Assembly (NCBI GenBank): GCA_963824345.1
Contig: CAWGOZ010000021.1
Span: 124,001-188,000, forward strand
DNA from: Palsa-89 sp963824345
GTDB taxonomy: Bacteria; Acidobacteriota; Terriglobia; Bryobacterales; Bryobacteraceae
Length of the DNA stretch: 64,000 nt
Reading direction: 5' to 3'
The position numbers were made by a program, and so were the translations under genes. Under the pieces are notes generated by a model. That model was not told the DNA's origin, ran no database searches, and saw only the letters and a program-made list of their open reading frames with translations. Below are positions 25,731-34,925 of this stretch, piece after piece (the first letter of the stretch is position 1; each line of letters starts with the position of its first letter).

Positions 25731-27258
25731 CGGGTTCCTTTCCAGGTTTGAGGATGAAGGCGTCGTATTCGAGCAGCGACAACGGATCGGTGACGAGTTC
25801 GTTGAGCAGCGGATCACGTAGCACTAGCGGTGGCTGCGGGCGGCGTGGAGATTGCTGCTGGCGAAGGATGTTGGCGACGTAGTCGGCGCCGAAAGCGCGC
25901 GCCGCTGCAGCTTTCTCGATCGCGCCCGCCACTGCTTCCGGTCCATACTGACGGATGAGTTCGAGCAGTTCCGTCAGTTGGCGTGACAGCGCGCGGTCGG
26001 TGTCGGCGATGTCGCGCAGATAGGCTTCCAGCATGGCCCGGGAACAGAGGCCATCGAGAAACTGGAACAGGCGTTGCTGCGCACGGGACTTCCGAGCCGC
26101 TGGGCGCAGCTCGGCGACTTCTGCTTCGAAACGCTCCGCGCCGAAGGTTTGACCACGCCGCCACGAGCGTGGATAGCTGACGATCTCGTTCACGCGGTCA
26201 TAGAGAGTGACGGAGCTGGAATCGGCTTTGACGATTAAGCGGCGTCCCACATAGCGTTGGGGCACACAGTAGCGATTGCCATCGAACTGCACGCGGAGAT
26301 CTTTGTGCACCAGCGCTTCGATGTGATCGCGATGATCGTAGGGAATGACCGGCAATGGTCTCAGCGCGGCGGGTTGAAAACGCTCTAGGGGTCGCTGCCG
26401 TGTTTCGCGATGCTGCCGCAGGTTGGCTACTTCAGAGAGCCACTGGCGGACCTGGCGATTGACATCGTGCAGATCGGTGAACTCGCGCAACGGCCAGAAG
26501 CTTTGACGTGCGTACCCGATGGCGCGCTCCACTTTGCCTTTCTCCCAACCCGCCGCCGGATTGCAGGCCCGCGGGTAGAAGCCGTATTCACGAGCGAAGG
26601 CGAGAAAGCGCGGAAGAAAACGGACTAGCCGGCCATCGTGCTCGGCCACGGCAGTAGCCAGATTGTCGTAAACGACCTCACGCGCGACACCACCCAAAGC
26701 AACAAAGGCATGCATGTGACAGCGGACGAAAGTTTCAAAGCTCTGGCTGTGAGTGAACTCCAGATAGAGCATGCGACTGTGAGCATCGACGAGAGCGAAG
26801 GCATAGAGCTTGCGTTGGTCGCCGGAATAATTCAGCACGCCGAAGTGCCCCCAATCGACCTCGAAACGCTCGCCTGGCGCTGGTTCCATGCGAATGAAGG
26901 CGCGATTCGGTTTGGATTTGGGGCGAGTCTGTTTCAGGTAATGGCGCAGGATGGTGTGGCCGCCGGTATAGCCGAGCGGCCGTAGCCGTTGTTCAATCAC
27001 CGCAGCGGAGACAGTGGCATCCTTCTCTAGCCATTCGGCGATGGTGGCCTTAAACGCATCGAGTTTGCCAGTGCGTGGCCGTGCCGCCGGACCTTGCGCC
27101 GGCGCATCGAGATATTTCCGGATAGTGTGCCAGCCCATGCGCAGATGGCGTTCGATCTTACGGATCGGCCAGTGCTCGGACCAGTACAGCCGATGCAGGT
27201 CGTTGATCTGTTCGGTCGAAAGCACGGTTCGCTTTCCTTTATCCGGCAGAAACCGCAT
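25654..27258 (-). CDS. istA: IS21-family transposase IstA
   Basis: The 534-residue IstA starts at MRFLPDKGKRTVLSTEQ. The open frame extends further upstream to 27363, but that part lies in the terminal repeats. An N-terminal HTH (LSTEQINDLHRLYWSEHWPIRKIERHLRMGWHTIRKYL) is followed by the catalytic core with DDE residues in FEVDWGHF, VVYDNLATA and EKGKVERAIG. A beta-barrel-like C-terminal region follows (QFDGNRYCVPQRYVGRRL). The gene is intact, but the partner IstB is disrupted, so the element is probably immobile unless helped from elsewhere. Confidence 0.93.
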   Translation of the reverse strand: MRFLPDKGKRTVLSTEQINDLHRLYWSEHWPIRKIERHLRMGWHTIRKYLDAPAQGPAARPRTGKLDAFKATIAEWLEKDATVSAAVIEQRLRPLGYTGGHTILRHYLKQTRPKSKPNRAFIRMEPAPGERFEVDWGHFGVLNYSGDQRKLYAFALVDAHSRMLYLEFTHSQSFETFVRCHMHAFVALGGVAREVVYDNLATAVAEHDGRLVRFLPRFLAFAREYGFYPRACNPAAGWEKGKVERAIGYARQSFWPLREFTDLHDVNRQVRQWLSEVANLRQHRETRQRPLERFQPAALRPLPVIPYDHRDHIEALVHKDLRVQFDGNRYCVPQRYVGRRLIVKADSSSVTLYDRVNEIVSYPRSWRRGQTFGAERFEAEVAELRPAARKSRAQQRLFQFLDGLCSRAMLEAYLRDIADTDRALSRQLTELLELIRQYGPEAVAGAIEKAAAARAFGADYVANILRQQQSPRRPQPPLVLRDPLLNELVTDPLSLLEYDAFILKPGKEPDDTPRTEAEPTEPVHYEPPTGDHSD

Positions 27259-27733
27259 CGAGGCCAGAGCGTTGTTGTTGGCAAGATTCCATCTGCGGGC
27301 TGCGGCGAGGTGGAAGTGCTTCCAGAACCCAGATTTGCACCTGAGCTGAGTTGTTGTTGGCAAGATGCTCCAGGCCAGGGCCCATGAGCCAAACCTGTGC
27401 GGCGGAATGTTTTAGATCGAAAGCTGAGTTGTTGTTGGCAAGATCCCGCAGCCGCCGCTTCTGATCCCGGACTCGCTGCTTTTGGCGGTTGACTTCGACG
27501 ACGGCAGGATTGCCCTCGCGTCGTCTCCGCCAGTAGTCGGGATGGCTGGTCCGCCACTTGCGGCAGCTATCCTGACAAACCTGCCGGTATTCCGGGTCCG
27601 AGGCAATCTTCTGACGGTGATTATCGGCGCGGCGCCGTCGCTGACATTCAGGCCCACTGCAAACGGACTGATCGGGCTGAAACTTCGAGGGCTGGAAGAC
27701 CTGCTCACAATAGCGACAACGCCGTTCGACCAT
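27239..27733 (-). CDS. zinc-finger accessory protein of the IS21 element
   Basis: The 164-residue frame has an N-terminal Cys cluster, CRYCEQVF and CSGPECQRRRR, suggesting a zinc ribbon. A strongly basic Arg/Lys helix follows (RQKIASDPEYRQVCQDSCRKW, then REGNPAVVEVNRQKQRVRDQKRRL), which looks nucleic-acid-binding. The C-terminal part contains LANNNSA twice, encoded directly by two of the three DNA terminal repeats, and the frame ends just inside istA. It is placed upstream of istA on the same strand. I know similar ORFs next to IS21-type elements but no experimentally defined role; a DNA-binding accessory role is inference. Confidence 0.6.
   Translation of the reverse strand: MVERRCRYCEQVFQPSKFQPDQSVCSGPECQRRRRADNHRQKIASDPEYRQVCQDSCRKWRTSHPDYWRRRREGNPAVVEVNRQKQRVRDQKRRLRDLANNNSAFDLKHSAAQVWLMGPGLEHLANNNSAQVQIWVLEALPPRRSPQMESCQQQRSGLDAVSAG
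27271..27444 (-). repeat. IS21-type subterminal direct repeats (three copies)
   Basis: The core GTTGTTGTTGGCAAGAT occurs at 27271-27287, 27350-27366 and 27428-27444, with 79- and 78-base spacing. The second and third copies share a further GCTGA upstream. Multiple subterminal repeats are the binding sites of IS21 transposases. No matching copy was seen near the other end (about 21000), so the opposite terminus is unresolved or lost. Confidence 0.75.
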
Positions 27734-28006
27734 ACCCGCGTTGTCTCACTGAATGGGATCGGGGGAAGAGTTTTAGAAACTTTTGTAGAGTTGGTACCGC
27801 ATCCTCGCCGATGGCTATTTCTTCCAACTACACAACCGGCGAAACTGCGGTTGTTTTATTCCGGCGTTGACAAGAGCTGGAGGATCTGGCTGAGAAACCC
27901 AAGATTTCACCAGGGATTTGTAGGGCAACATCTGACGATAAGAACCACAAAGCAAGATTTCCGGTCGTTGCGAGCCGCCGGAGTGCTCCGAGCAGATGAA
28001 CAACCT

Positions 28007-29776
28007 ATGCCTACCCCAAAACTACACACCACCAATATAAAGAGACCGGCCGGGCTTCCGAAATGCCCTACGGGGATTCGGGGTCTCGACGAGATCACTC
28101 AGGGAGGACTACCGCGCGGGCGGGCCACTCTTCTCTGTGGCGGGGCCGGCTGCGGAAAAACGATGCTTGGGGTGGAGTTTCTCGTCAGGGGAGCAACCCA
28201 ATTTGGTGAATCCGGCGTCTGTTTCTCTTTTGACGAGACCACCGAGGAACTGATCAGCAATGTAGCCTCCCTGGGGTTCGACCTGGCCGAAATGGTGAAG
28301 CGGAAAAAGCTCGTGATCGATCACGTCGATTTAGAGCGGAGCCTGATCGAGGTGACGGGTGAATACGACCTGGAAGCGCTGTTCATCCGGCTGGGTCACG
28401 CGGTCGATTCGATCGGAGCCAAAAGGGTGATGTTCGACAGCATTGAAGTCTTGTTCGCCGGATTCCAAAACGAATCGGTGCTTCGGTCCGAACTTCAGCG
28501 GCTGTTTCGGTGGTTCAAGAAAAGGGGTCTCACCGCCGTTGTGACCGCCGAACGCGGCGAGGGCAAGTTAACTCGCCACGGCATCGAAGAGTACATTTCG
28601 GATTGCGTCATTCTTCTCGATCACAGGGGAAGCGATGCGGTACTAACCAGGCGTCTGCGAGTGGTCAAGTACCGCGGCTCGATGCACGGAACGAATGAGT
28701 TTCCATTTCTCATTGAGAGCGACGGCGTTTCCGTGCTGCCCGTCACCTCCGCCGATCTGAAGCATGTCGCATGCAATGACCGGCTTTCGACCGGTGTTCC
28801 CGCTTTAGATGGCATGCTGGGCGGCGAAGGCTATTTTCGGGGCGGCAGCATTCTCGTGTCCGGCACGGCGGGTACCGGAAAAACCAGTCTGGCCGCACAT
28901 TTCGTTGACGCTGCCTGCGCGCGCGGAGAGAAAAGTTTGTACCTCTCTTTCGAAGAGTCACAACACCAGATTGTTCGCAATATGTTGTCGATAGGGATCG
29001 ATCTGGGGCGTTGGGTGGACAAGGGCTTGTTGCATTTTCGAGCCTCCCGGCCGACCACCTTTGGCCTTGAAATGCATCTGGTCGAAATCCATAAGTTGAT
29101 AGAAGCGATCCATCCCGACGTTGCGGTAGTGGATCCCATTACGGCGCTGCTGAACTCGGGAACGGCGACAGAAGCCAAGTGCACGGTTCTGCGCCTTGTC
29201 GACTTTTTGAAATCGCAGGGTATCACGGCGTTCATGTCGACTCTGACCGGAGATTCAAACACCGCGGAGCGAACGGATGTAAACATCTCTTCCATGGTGG
29301 ATATGTGGCTGCTGTTGCGCAATATCGAGAACGGGGGAGAGCGCAACCGGGGCCTATACATCCTCAAGGCCCGAGGCACGGCTCATTCCAATCAGATTCG
29401 CGAATTCTTGTTGACCGATCAGGGCGTGGCGCTACGCGACGTGTATCTGGGAGAAGCTGGGTTGCTCACCGGGTCCGCTCGCGTGTTTCAGGAGGCGAAG
29501 GATGCGTCCATCGCGCTGCTCGCTGGGCAGGAAATCGACAGGAAACAACTTCTGCTTGAGCGCAAGCGAAAGGCGCTGGACGCTCAGATTGCCGCTCTCA
29601 CCCTCGATTTGGAGACCGAGGAACTGGAGTCCCGGCAGCTCATTGGGCACGCCGAGCTAAAGATAATCAAACGAGATAAGGATCAAAACGATATCGCCAG
29701 GAGCCGGGGCCTTCTGCAACGCAAGGTCCAAAGCGCTAGGGTCGGGAGCGCGGGCGCCCGTGGAGGCCGAAGGTAA
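28007..29776 (+). CDS. kaiC: KaiC-family double-domain ATPase/autokinase
   Basis: This is a 589-residue KaiC-type protein with two RecA-like domains: Walker A GGAGCGKT at 45-52 and SGTAGTGKT near 285-293, with Glu pairs FDETTEE and SFEESQH. The CII region has RTDVNISSMVD. Compared with Synechococcus KaiC (T426, S431, T432), Thr423, Ser428 and Ser429 sit at the equivalent positions, so autophosphorylation is plausible. The C-terminal extension is a Glu/Lys-rich coiled coil. The frame is open further upstream, but 28007 is the first Met close to the conserved GLPKCPTGIRGLDEIT. kaiB overlaps the stop by one base. Without KaiA, a clock is not implied; stress signalling is common for such pairs. 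Confidence 0.93.
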   Translation: MPTPKLHTTNIKRPAGLPKCPTGIRGLDEITQGGLPRGRATLLCGGAGCGKTMLGVEFLVRGATQFGESGVCFSFDETTEELISNVASLGFDLAEMVKRKKLVIDHVDLERSLIEVTGEYDLEALFIRLGHAVDSIGAKRVMFDSIEVLFAGFQNESVLRSELQRLFRWFKKRGLTAVVTAERGEGKLTRHGIEEYISDCVILLDHRGSDAVLTRRLRVVKYRGSMHGTNEFPFLIESDGVSVLPVTSADLKHVACNDRLSTGVPALDGMLGGEGYFRGGSILVSGTAGTGKTSLAAHFVDAACARGEKSLYLSFEESQHQIVRNMLSIGIDLGRWVDKGLLHFRASRPTTFGLEMHLVEIHKLIEAIHPDVAVVDPITALLNSGTATEAKCTVLRLVDFLKSQGITAFMSTLTGDSNTAERTDVNISSMVDMWLLLRNIENGGERNRGLYILKARGTAHSNQIREFLLTDQGVALRDVYLGEAGLLTGSARVFQEAKDASIALLAGQEIDRKQLLLERKRKALDAQIAALTLDLETEELESRQLIGHAELKIIKRDKDQNDIARSRGLLQRKVQSARVGSAGARGGRR

Positions 29777-30108
29777 TGAAGAAGACTTCGAAACCCGGCG
29801 CAACTAAAAACGCACGCGCGGAGTGGGAGTTGACGCTGTATGTGGCGGGACAAACCGCAACATCCCTGCTGGCATTCGCCAATCTCAAGAGGATCTGCGA
29901 AGAACACCTGGCCGGCCAATACCATATTACGGTCATCGATCTGAACAAGCGCCCACGATTGGCGAGCGGAGACCAGATTCTGGCGCTGCCAACGCTTGTC
30001 CGCAGCCTCCCGGAGCCGGTCAGGAAAATCATCGGCGATTTGTCTAACACAGAGCGGGTCCTGGTCGGACTCGATCTGCGCGCACGGAACGCGAGGGCAG
30101 GCGCATAA
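29776..30108 (+). CDS. kaiB: KaiB-family protein
   Basis: The 110-residue product has the KaiB thioredoxin-like core: WELTLYVAGQTATSLLAFANLKRICEEHL, then YHITVIDLNKRPRLA, and ILALPTLVRSLPEPVRKIIGDLS, where the cis-Pro-like ALPTL motif is diagnostic. The start overlaps the kaiC stop (TAATG), so the two are translated together. KaiB binds the CI ring of KaiC in the cyanobacterial clock. In non-cyanobacteria the role is mostly unknown. Confidence 0.92.
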   Translation: MKKTSKPGATKNARAEWELTLYVAGQTATSLLAFANLKRICEEHLAGQYHITVIDLNKRPRLASGDQILALPTLVRSLPEPVRKIIGDLSNTERVLVGLDLRARNARAGA

Positions 30109-30481
30109 TACCCCCAACCAGGCTCCGCCGGCGCCTCGAGAAATCGCAGGAAAGCTTCAACCCCTGACTGACAACACTTGAGTCTCCGGAGCGGCGGAAC
30201 TCGGATAGCGTCTTTACGCGGCCTCGAGCTGGAACCAGTCAGGCTTTGAGGCGAGTTTCGAGCAATAGTCTGGCGGTGGAACGATGCAGGCTCATTTTAC
30301 GGCTGCCTCAATGTAGCCGCGGTTGGCTGTCAGCGGTGAGTACACGGCGAATGCAATACCCTCAAACGCGGGATCGTACCCCTCCAAGGCGGCCTATACC
30401 CTCAAAAGAGTTTGAATTTACCTCTATTTCTCCGAGTACGTTGGCTCTAAACTTGGATACCTACGGTGATGCCATAGAGAA
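30109..30481. other. intergenic region after kaiB
   Basis: I see no gene, RNA or convincing hairpin terminator in this 373-base stretch. It may hold the promoter of the degraded molybdopterin-binding gene, but no clear promoter motif stands out. Confidence 0.35.
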
Positions 30482-31237
30482 TTGGACGATCTCATGCAGA
30501 CTCAGCACATTCCGACGACCCCGTCTACGGGTGGGATCCTTTGGCGCAAGATGGCCGCGAGAGAAATTAGGTTCGCCACCGAGGAGTGCTGCGCCCTTGT
30601 GGATGGCGCCTTTCCGATGCGGATCAATACTTCACCCGGTATCGCCATTGCCGCCTCCCCCAATTGTTCTTTCGCTAAAGCCGGCCGGCGAGTGGCTTCG
30701 GACAAGAGCTCGCCATTTGTCGTTAAGACGTCGCGGTTAGAAGAAGTAGTCTCGATATTCAAACCGAACGGGCCGGCGCTTCAGGCTCGACCCATTCGTG
30801 CGCCATCCGCGGTGGTGCTCTCTACGGACCCTGCCGGTGGTAAGCGCGCCTGCGAATCGTTTTACAAGATCATGTGCCAGCGTTTGGAGCGACTGGGAAT
30901 GCGCGCCAACCACGTGCTCGCCTGTCCCGAAGAAGAAGTCCTAGCCCAATCCCTTCTGGGTCTTCTGCGTGTTGGACCTGCGTTCGTTTTGATCACCTCA
31001 ACGACTGCGTCCTCGGGCACTGGCAACGCTGTGGGGTGTGCTACGTTGCGCACGGGATGTCGAATGGAATGCTTTTTGGCGCCCGTCGATCCCGGAAGTC
31101 ATCGCTGCTGGCTTACAAGGACGATATCCCTATTCGTCGGCTCCGGGATGTTTCTACTCGATGAAATTGAACGTTTGGGGAAGGCGATGCAAGGAGCGGG
31201 CAGCTCAAGTAGGACAACACCGAGGCAATCACAATGA
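30482..31237 (+). pseudogene. molybdopterin-binding (MoeA/MoCF-like) domain protein, frameshifted
   Basis: The 251-residue frame contains AVVLSTDPAGGKRACESFYKIM, then CQRLERLGMRANHVLACPEEE, and AFVLITSTTASSGTGNA. These fit the MoCF-biosynthesis fold in which a glycine-rich TTG/GTGD loop binds molybdopterin. The downstream SLLAYKDDIPI and APGCFYSMKLNV pieces, which should follow in one frame, are found in two other frames (30874 and 31038). At least one or two indels therefore break the end of the protein. The N-terminal 80 residues have no clear match. Recognition is by pattern only. Confidence 0.5.
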
Positions 31238-31601
31238 CGAAGCATGTATTGAAGGACTTTCGAAACGTTCTAGAAACAAAAGAGGCTGAATCGGCAAACG
31301 CGATTCGCAACCGCGATGCCATTGCGATTGAAACGACTCCGATGCGCTCGACCAGATCCAGCATGCCACGGAGCGCGACTTGGAACTGGTCCGGCTCGAG
31401 CGGGCATCAAGCCTGCTTCACGATGTGCGATCCGCAATTCGCCGCATCGACAAAGAGACGTTTGGGCTGTGCTTGAATTGCGAACAGGAAATCAGTCCGA
31501 AACGGCTCGCCGCAGTACCGTGGGCAACGTTTTGCATCACCTGCCAAGATGCTGCGGATAACGAGATCGAACATCCCCATGACTCGATTGGGTACCCCTA
31601 G
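31234..31601 (+). pseudogene. DksA/TraR-family C4 zinc-finger protein with one frameshift
   Basis: The start MTKHVLKDFRNVLETKE at 31234 leads into DALDQIQHATERDLELVRLERAS after a single-base shift near 31345. It continues in the second frame to a C4 zinc finger, CLNC and CITC, typical of DksA/TraR proteins that bind the RNA polymerase secondary channel. The second frame alone is open from 31380 (Met at 31380) and would still give a 73-residue zinc-finger protein. The stop codon lies inside the IS256 target duplication. Confidence 0.7.
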
Positions 31602-31702
31602 GGCCACGTAAAATCGAGGGTGTAAATTAGGGTCTTGACAGGCCAGCCGCTGCTGGCTCCAGTGGAAGTATCCCGACTTTCACAGAAGGAGCTAACAAGC
31701 GG

Positions 31703-32248
31703 ATGGCCAAAGACAGAATAGAGCGAGACGAGCTGGCAAGCAAGCTGATTGAGACGGCGAGCGGCGCCGAGGACCCGCTGCGGGCGATGGCGGAGTTACT
31801 GACCGATTTCGTGATGGAGGCGGAGGTAACGGCCAAAGTAGGCGCCGAGGTGCATGAGCGGAGCGACGCGCGAGTGACGCATCGGAACGGACATCGCGAG
31901 CGGCGCTGGGACACGCGGCTGGGAACGCTGCAATTGCAGGTGCCGAAGGTGCGAGAAGGCGGCTATGTTCCGAGCTTCATCGAGCACCGCAAGCGCAGCG
32001 AGCAGGCGCTGATCAGCGTGATCCAGGAAGCAGTAGTGAAGGGGGTTTCGACGCGCAAGATCGAGGCGGTACTGGAGGAGTTGGGCATCGCGGGTGTGTC
32101 GGCAGGCCAGGTGAGCCAGTTGTGCGCCGCACTGGACGAGAAAGTACGGAAGTTCCGCGAGGGCCGTTGGGTGAGATCCGTTATGTGTGGGTGGACGCGC
32201 TGTATGAAAAGGTGCGTGTGGACGAACGGGTGGAATCGATGGCGGTAG
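31703..32248 (+). CDS. IS256-family transposase, N-terminal frame
   Basis: The frame encodes residues 1 to about 155 of an IS256 transposase: AMAELLTDFVMEAEVTAKVGAE, RVTHRNGHRERRWDTRLGTLQLQVPKVREG and VSTRKIEAVLEELGIAGVSAGQVSQL. After KFREG at about 32163 the correct reading moves to another frame. One missing C in a GGGCC run (GGGCCGTTGGG where GGGCCCGTTGGG is expected) explains the shift. The tail of this frame beyond that point is artificial. Confidence 0.85.
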   Translation: MAKDRIERDELASKLIETASGAEDPLRAMAELLTDFVMEAEVTAKVGAEVHERSDARVTHRNGHRERRWDTRLGTLQLQVPKVREGGYVPSFIEHRKRSEQALISVIQEAVVKGVSTRKIEAVLEELGIAGVSAGQVSQLCAALDEKVRKFREGRWVRSVMCGWTRCMKRCVWTNGWNRWR

Positions 32249-32913
32249 TGATCGCAACAGGCGTGAATCTACAGGGTCGCCGCGAGGTGCTGGGCTTCGA
32301 TGTAATTCCGGCGGAGAGCGAGGAAGGCTGGGTGCAGTTCTTCAAAAGCCTGAAGGAGCGAGGCCTGAGCGGGGTGAGACTGGTGATCTCGGATGCGCAC
32401 ACGGGATTGAAAGCCGCCGTGCGCAAGGTGCTGAAGGTGGAATGGCAGCGCTGCAAAGTGCACTTCTATCGCAACGTGCTGGTGCATGTGCCCAAGCGCA
32501 GCCAGGCCGAAGTGAGCGAGGCGATGAAGGCCGTCTTCGTACAGCGCGACGAAAAAAGCGCCAAGGCCAAAGCCACGGATCTGGTGCGGCAGTTTCAGGC
32601 GCGCTTCGCCAAAGCGATGGAGATCTTCGAGGCCGGCATTGACGACGTGCTGAGCTATTTGCATTACCCTCAGCCGCACCGCACTCGGATCAGTTCCACC
32701 AATCCGTTAGAGCGCCTGAATCTCGAGATCCGCCGCCGTACGCGCGTGGTCGGCATTTTTCCTCACGCGGCCGCCTGCCTCCGCTTGATCGGAATGTTGC
32801 TGGTGGAGAAGAACGAGGACTGGCTCACCGACGACAAGGCGTATCTGACGTTTGACGATGCGCCGGTCGAAGAACCAGCAACCAAGGTCGTGTCGATGGC
32901 GGCAGCTCAATAA
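32122..32913 (+). CDS. IS256-family transposase, catalytic C-terminal frame
   Basis: This frame holds the catalytic core: first Asp in RYVWVDALYEKVR, second Asp in LVISDAHTGLKAAV, and Glu in STNPLERLNLEIRRRTRVVGIFP, the IS256 hallmark. The real start lies in the upstream frame; the first about 15 residues here are out-of-frame read-in. Joining the two frames gives a normal 403-residue transposase. A one-base deletion in the shared C run is the simplest cause, so the protein is either broken or affected by a sequencing error. Confidence 0.88.
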   Translation: MRRTGRESTEVPRGPLGEIRYVWVDALYEKVRVDERVESMAVVIATGVNLQGRREVLGFDVIPAESEEGWVQFFKSLKERGLSGVRLVISDAHTGLKAAVRKVLKVEWQRCKVHFYRNVLVHVPKRSQAEVSEAMKAVFVQRDEKSAKAKATDLVRQFQARFAKAMEIFEAGIDDVLSYLHYPQPHRTRISSTNPLERLNLEIRRRTRVVGIFPHAAACLRLIGMLLVEKNEDWLTDDKAYLTFDDAPVEEPATKVVSMAAAQ

Positions 32914-33156
32914 AAGGAAGGAGGCTTTTCTTATGCGAGGGCTTGGCCCTCGCGCTCCCAGGATTTATCGCTTTCGCGCCAGAATGGCTCGCGGTGCGGG
33001 GCGGCTTACGCCGCCCTCGCCATTCCGGCCTCTGAGTCGGCGCTCCGGTCGCTTCCCAGCGTTGCCGTATCCTCCGCTCAGGTAATTGCAATCTTAAACC
33101 CGACCTCTGGAGTCGGCGGCGAATTTACACTCTTCTATTGACACGGGCACCCCTAG

Positions 33157-34145
33157 TCAGACACGGATGCATAACCCAGAGATGTCCCTAGGTATCTTGA
33201 GACGTTCTCATGACGATAGAAGCTCACCGTCGGTTGGCGTATCGACAAGGAGAGCCCGTGGAAGTTGCAGCAAAAACATCATCTAGTAGTTCAAACAGAC
33301 TGCCTTTCTCGAAACACACGCACACGACGCGGCTACGGTCTCCGATGGCGCCTCACATTTGCACGTTTACGCACCCGCCGTTGATACCCTTGATGATGCC
33401 GGCTCTCAACGGTCTTCAGGGTGAAAGGACAACTTGTGATACTCCTAAGGCGCCGACGGACCTCAAATGCGGAAGTCAACTCTTCATTGAACATCTTCAG
33501 CTTATAAGGGCGTAGCTGCTGGGATGGGAAAAAACCCATGTCACGTACTCTGTACGCCGCATTCGCAGCACCATCCGTTGCCTCCGGAGGCTCGACCATG
33601 CCCCTTGCGGGTTGCGCCGAGGGCCTGAGCAGATAGCCATCTGACCGCAAGCCTCAAATCGAAGCCCCAAAGAAATGGTGCTCGTGGAACAAGATAGGGG
33701 TCAACTTGGCTATAGCTAGTTTGCGGCAGAAACGGCTTCATTTACGGAGGGTCGTGTACTCCAGGCCTGAGAAAAAGGAGGGATTTCTGAATCTCGATGT
33801 TCCATGTGAGTTGGACGTCCATATCGATTCGAGCACGGATCGGGCGCAACTCCGTACAACGCTCTTGACGCCCTCTCACTTTACGGGAGCGCCATCGAAA
33901 GGTAATGATGCTTTACCGTTGGTGGGATCTGCACATGGCGAGGATCGCAAACTCTTGGACTTCACGAAAGTGTGTTTCCCAAATCCAGTGAGGCCTGGAG
34001 ACTATGAGGGCGGCCCTTCGAGCAAGGGGGATTCGCATCAGCACCTAGTTCTTAAGCTAGGCGTGACTGCCGGGCGTGCCGGCCGCCGGACCCGGACGTA
34101 CCACCATATTACGGCTGAGCTTCGCTCGTCCAAACTACCATCATC
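33157..34145. other. intergenic region between IS256 and the polysaccharide cluster
   Basis: Two plus-strand frames (33210-33515 and 33706-34149) are open, but neither has a recognisable domain, and the second overlaps the next real start. I see no RNA or repeat. This stretch may contain the promoter of the CpsB-type gene. Confidence 0.4.
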
Positions 34146-34925
34146 GTGATCGATATTCATTCCCACATTCTGCCAGGCCTTGATGACGGGTCTCCGGCAT
34201 TCGACATCAGCTTGGATATGGCCCGCATGGCGCATGACGCCGGGACCACCGACATCGTTGCCACTCCCCACGCGAACACGTCCTTCTGCCACGAACCCGT
34301 GTTGATCGCCGAACGCATAGCGGAATTGCAGAACGCCGTGGGGACCGGAATCCGGATCCACCGGGGTTGCGATTTCCATCTTTCACCTCGAAACATTCAA
34401 GCCGCCTTACAGGACCCGTCCCGGTTTGCGGTAAGCGGTTTAAGCTACCTTCTGGTGGAGTTTCCGGAGATCGTCCTGTTTCAGGGAATCGAGCAAGTGT
34501 TTAGCAACCTTCGGGCCGTGGGATTGCGGCCTATCGTGACCCACCCAGAACGCAACCAGTATTTGGCCGCGGACATCCCGCGCCTTCGGCGGTGGGTCGC
34601 GAGCGGAATTTTTCTGCAAATCACGGCGCAGAGCCTGCTAGGGAAGTTTGGCCTGGCGCCGGCGCAGTGGTGTGTAGAGATGCTGAACGAGGGGCTTGTG
34701 CACTTTGTGGCCAGCGATGCGCACGACCTAATCAACCGGCCACCCCGGCTGGATGCAGCGCGAGAGTTCCTGCTAGAGCAATTCGAGGAAGAACGTGCGG
34801 ACCTACTGCTTGAAGTTAACCCGCTAGCCGTTATCGAGGGGCGGGCACTCGAGATCGGCCCGCTTCCGCTTCGTCCGAAAAAGCGTCGAAAGTGGTTTTC
34901 GTTTAGGGCTTCCCGCAGCGATTGA
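34146..34925 (+). CDS. CpsB/YwqE-type tyrosine-protein phosphatase (PHP domain)
   Basis: A 259-residue PHP-fold phosphatase. The metal ligands are visible as IDIHSHILPGLDDG, ATPHAN, then VTHPERN, and ASDAHD near the end. The family (CpsB, CapC, YwqE) dephosphorylates the tyrosine autokinase that regulates capsule chain length, and a matching Wzc-like kinase is encoded about 3 kb downstream. It is probably cytoplasmic. The start at 34146 begins directly at MIDIHSH, as in related proteins. Confidence 0.92.
   Translation: MIDIHSHILPGLDDGSPAFDISLDMARMAHDAGTTDIVATPHANTSFCHEPVLIAERIAELQNAVGTGIRIHRGCDFHLSPRNIQAALQDPSRFAVSGLSYLLVEFPEIVLFQGIEQVFSNLRAVGLRPIVTHPERNQYLAADIPRLRRWVASGIFLQITAQSLLGKFGLAPAQWCVEMLNEGLVHFVASDAHDLINRPPRLDAAREFLLEQFEEERADLLLEVNPLAVIEGRALEIGPLPLRPKKRRKWFSFRASRSD

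Larger units (their letters stand above)
31602..33148 (+). mobile_element. IS256-family insertion sequence (1547 bp)
   Basis: The ends are 27-bp imperfect inverted repeats (31602-31628 and 33122-33148) that match at 18 of 27 positions, including a shared inner GTGTAAATT. The flanks carry an 8-bp direct repeat, ACCCCTAG, at 31594-31601 and 33149-33156. The element contains one IS256 transposase split by a frameshift, plus about 200 non-coding bases downstream with GC-rich hairpin-forming sequence. Confidence 0.9.

Noticed and set aside
27482..28006. extended N-terminus of KaiC from the upstream open frame
   Set aside because: The added residues overlap the IS21-linked zinc-finger ORF on the other strand and do not resemble KaiC; Met at 28007 is directly before the conserved domain.
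32122..32248. programmed ribosomal frameshift in the IS256 transposase
   Set aside because: IS256 transposases are normally single-frame, no slippery heptamer is visible, and one missing C in a short C run explains the shift.
33706..34149. 147-codon frame before the CpsB-type gene
   Set aside because: No recognisable domain, and its end overlaps the start of a clear gene.
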